From Clostridiales bacterium (lineage in GTDB: Bacteria > Bacillota > Clostridia > Christensenellales > Pumilibacteraceae): 64,000 bases of DNA. Location: positions 1 to 64,000 of the forward strand of contig JAFLVB010000001.1 in NCBI GenBank assembly GCA_022508465.1. The letters run 5' to 3'. Position numbers and translations under genes: made by a program. Shown piece by piece: positions 61,330-64,000 of this stretch. Every line of letters begins with the position of its first letter. Position 1 is the first letter of the stretch. The notes below the pieces were generated by a model. It worked only from the letters and a program-made list of their open reading frames with translations. It did no database searches and was not told the DNA's origin.

Positions 61330-62139
61330 TTGATACTCGACATAATATTCTTTGCACTTTTGGCTGTATTTGCCGTGCTTGGGTTTATGTGCGGCTTTTT
61401 CAAAACGCTCGTATCATTTTTCGGGTGGTTTATTAGCATACTGGTATCATATCTCTTAGCTAAGGCGGTGGCTAATTCCTTTTTGTCTGTCGGCACCGCA
61501 CAGTGGCTTGTGGGAGACGGTTCCATATTCGACAAAGTGTATAACATTTTGCCGGAAGGATTAAGAGAGATTTCAATGGATTCTATCCGCGAGGCGGTTA
61601 ATAGTGGCATGTCGCAAGAGCAAATAGCAGCGATGATAAAAGCGGAGTCGCAAGGGCTAATGGTCTTTGTCACCTCGCTGCTTCAAGACGCCGCTACTAA
61701 GGAGATGTATCTTAATAGTACAATCCAAAACGTAAGGCAGGTCATTGCGCTCGAGCTTACCTATCATATATATGTAATTATCGTAGGAGTGATCTTTTTT
61801 ATCGTTTTGCGTATTGCGGTTATGGGTGTATCGCTTATCTTTAAAAACAAGATGGGCGGTAGCGAAATCAGAAATTTAGGCAGGGTTACGGGACTTTTTA
61901 TAGGTGCTATCCGAGGCTTCGCCTATGCGTGCATTGTGCTTATGGTGGCAAGCTATGCTTCGGGTATGTCGCCAAAGATAAAGAACCAAGTGGACGCATC
62001 TAAGGTCAGCGTGCCGGTTACGACCTGGACTTCGACAGTGACCGGCAAAATGCTCAGCGGCAAGCTCGAGGACAACAAGCATTACAGAATAATGATAAAT
62101 GTGCTCGAACAAAGAATAGAGAACGGAGAGATAATTTAG
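61330..62139 (+). CDS. CvpA family membrane protein
   Basis: TTG start after AGGAGGT; multiple TM; DIIFFALLAVFAVLGFMCGFFKTL. Confidence 0.8.
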   Translation: MILDIIFFALLAVFAVLGFMCGFFKTLVSFFGWFISILVSYLLAKAVANSFLSVGTAQWLVGDGSIFDKVYNILPEGLREISMDSIREAVNSGMSQEQIAAMIKAESQGLMVFVTSLLQDAATKEMYLNSTIQNVRQVIALELTYHIYVIIVGVIFFIVLRIAVMGVSLIFKNKMGGSEIRNLGRVTGLFIGAIRGFAYACIVLMVASYASGMSPKIKNQVDASKVSVPVTTWTSTVTGKMLSGKLEDNKHYRIMINVLEQRIENGEII

Positions 62140-62150
62140 TTGGAGGACAT

Positions 62151-62990
62151 ATGAAATTAAAAAGATTAATTGTTTTAGGTTTAATAATGGTTTTCGCGGT
62201 TGCATTATGCGCTTGCGTACACAAGGAGGATCCGCCCGTACCGCCCGAACCGACGCCGTACGAAGACGACTTTATGTGCGGTTACTTTCTTACGTTCTAT
62301 GATAAGAACGACAAGGACTATGTTTCGCCGTCGTCAAATGACTTTAACGGCAATGACGCAGTAAGATGCTATTTTTACAGAAAGGGCAATGTCTCGTATG
62401 TTATAAACGGATTGAATGTGACTGACAGGACTACTGCTCTCGACGGTGTGCCGCTTGACATATCTAAAAGCGGCAAGGTGACTATGCACCACACTTTGTA
62501 CTACACACCCGAGCTTATAGGTAAGACGATGGTACTACACATAGTGTTTTATAATGCACAAAGTGACAGCATTCATGTCGAAAAGATAAGCGACCATGAC
62601 GTACAGACTATATCGTCAATCAGCTTTGGTGCGCCTATGAATGGTACTGCCGTAGAAGGAGACGAGCTTGTAGACATAACGTATATGTTTGACGGAGAGC
62701 TTACTTTCAAGATGATCGACGTGTTGACTAAGATGGAAATTGCTCAGTATGACGAAAATGATGAGCTTATATCTACGGACACAATCGAGACGGAAGATAT
62801 AACGGGACAGTATGATACTGTAAGCGATTGTGAGTATATCATCATCACCAAGCACTATGTTGACCGAGATGGCAATGTTTACAAGCAGCGTAGCTTGATA
62901 AACAGACAGCCGGACGCGACCGAGGAGCTTATGCTGCCTTACGGAAGCGGGCTTGCAACGTTTGAAAGCCTTAAAATTAATTTTGCTTAA
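62151..62990 (+). CDS. Lipoprotein of unknown function
   Basis: GGAGG SD; lipobox LCAC; 279 aa. Confidence 0.65.
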   Translation: MKLKRLIVLGLIMVFAVALCACVHKEDPPVPPEPTPYEDDFMCGYFLTFYDKNDKDYVSPSSNDFNGNDAVRCYFYRKGNVSYVINGLNVTDRTTALDGVPLDISKSGKVTMHHTLYYTPELIGKTMVLHIVFYNAQSDSIHVEKISDHDVQTISSISFGAPMNGTAVEGDELVDITYMFDGELTFKMIDVLTKMEIAQYDENDELISTDTIETEDITGQYDTVSDCEYIIITKHYVDRDGNVYKQRSLINRQPDATEELMLPYGSGLATFESLKINFA

Positions 62991-62999
62991 AATAGAATT

Positions 63000-63030
63000 G
63001 ACCTTTTGCGCGGAGCAAGAGGTCTTTTTT
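63000..63030 (+). terminator. Rho-independent terminator
   Basis: GACCTTTTGC...GCAAGAGGTC then T6. Confidence 0.75.
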
Positions 63031-63041
63031 AGGAGATACAA

Positions 63042-64000
63042 ATGACGCGTAAAAAGCTGCTTATTATTGCTATTAGCCTGATTTTGATTGTCGTTATCAT
63101 ATCGGTGGTTTTACTTTTGACTAAAAGTGGTGTACCCGGCGGTTCGGAACCTCCTCCGACAACAGAGGCGCCTAACGATGACCCAAATGATAAGCCCAAT
63201 GACAATATAGAGTCAGTTATCTTTACCGTAACCTATGATTACGGCAATAAAGGCGAGGGAGTTATCGCCGACGAAGCAGTTTTTAGCACACAGGTGGAGC
63301 TTAATAAGCCGTTTAGCTTGATTGTGCCTTTTGTTATAGACACAAGATTTGTGTTTGAGGGTTGGTTTGATCCGAGTGGCAGACAATTTACAAACGAGCA
63401 GGGCAGCGGACTGTTTAACTGGGATATAAAGAGCGATATAACACTATACGCCCATTGGATAGAGGCGTTTGAGTTTATGCCTATTGGCGACGGCTACATT
63501 GTTAGCTGTGGTGCGGAAATAGATAAGTTATCTAATATCACAATACCGCTAAGCTATAACAGTTTGCCCGTTATCGCGGTAGGCGACTTTAAAGACTGTC
63601 ACAACTTGATGGAAGTGCACTTGCCTCAATCGATAAAGATTATTATCTCGCGAGCATTTTATAATTGCACTAAGCTAACAATTGTTGAGTTTGAGCGAGG
63701 CTGTAAACTGAATAGTATAGGGACGTATGCCTTTTATTTAAGCGGTATAGAGGACATAGACATTCCGAGTAGTATAACCGAAATAGGAGCTTATGCTTTT
63801 AGTAGGTCGGCGATAAGGTCGGTAACATTTAAAGAAAGCAATATGACAAGGCTCTCGGAGTCACTCTTTCGTGATTGCGAGAATTTGACAGAAGCTATAT
63901 TTGAGGGCGGAAAACTAACTGCGATAGGAGAATATGCGTTCGCAAATTCGGGAGTACAAAAAATTGTTCTGCCGCCGCTTTTAACTGATATTGACGGAAG
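63042..64000 (+). CDS. BspA-like leucine-rich repeat protein with InlB-type beta-repeat, truncated by window end
   Basis: ATG after AGGAG; TM anchor MTRKKLLIIAISLILIVVIISVVLLLT; VFEGWFDPSGRQF...ITLYAHW; LRRs SSITEIGAYAF; open to the edge and absent from the ORF track. Confidence 0.85.
   Translation, partial: MTRKKLLIIAISLILIVVIISVVLLLTKSGVPGGSEPPPTTEAPNDDPNDKPNDNIESVIFTVTYDYGNKGEGVIADEAVFSTQVELNKPFSLIVPFVIDTRFVFEGWFDPSGRQFTNEQGSGLFNWDIKSDITLYAHWIEAFEFMPIGDGYIVSCGAEIDKLSNITIPLSYNSLPVIAVGDFKDCHNLMEVHLPQSIKIIISRAFYNCTKLTIVEFERGCKLNSIGTYAFYLSGIEDIDIPSSITEIGAYAFSRSAIRSVTFKESNMTRLSESLFRDCENLTEAIFEGGKLTAIGEYAFANSGVQKIVLPPLLTDIDG

Overview
This 64 kb window looks like a chromosomal segment of a low-GC, Gram-positive (Clostridia/Bacillota-like) bacterium, judging from its gene content, Shine-Dalgarno sites and sigma-A promoters. 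Most of it is housekeeping or metabolic: fructose-bisphosphate aldolase, gapA, a nagB/ROK kinase/nagA cluster, signal peptidase I, two DegV proteins, ftsH, gdhA, an acyl-CoA dehydratase activase cluster, a SNF2 helicase, htpG, pyrR, pepV, gltX, mrnC-thyA-folA-rlmB-tpiA-gpmI, and a CvpA-like gene. I recognised no tRNA, rRNA or CRISPR array. The accessory signals I consider most worth a second look are: (1) a dispersed two-hairpin intergenic repeat family (about 10-13 copies) whose inverted copies tightly flank a DUF559 nuclease-like gene at 26.7-27.3 kb; (2) a divergent XRE-XRE / twin four-cysteine-protein locus at 27.7-28.7 kb whose operator fills the 17-bp spacer of a consensus promoter; (3) a MarR-DegV-DUF2229-DUF2229-BadF-type activase operon at 30.4-34.6 kb with a palindromic operator over its -35; (4) a DUF1538 membrane protein operon with two PII-like genes; (5) an acetyl-xylan-esterase-like protein whose nucleophile Ser appears to be Gly, on an apparently leaderless transcript; (6) a 2267-aa secreted surface protein without an LPXTG motif. 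Coordinates of repeats and promoters were counted by hand; family assignments are by motif recognition, with no database search.
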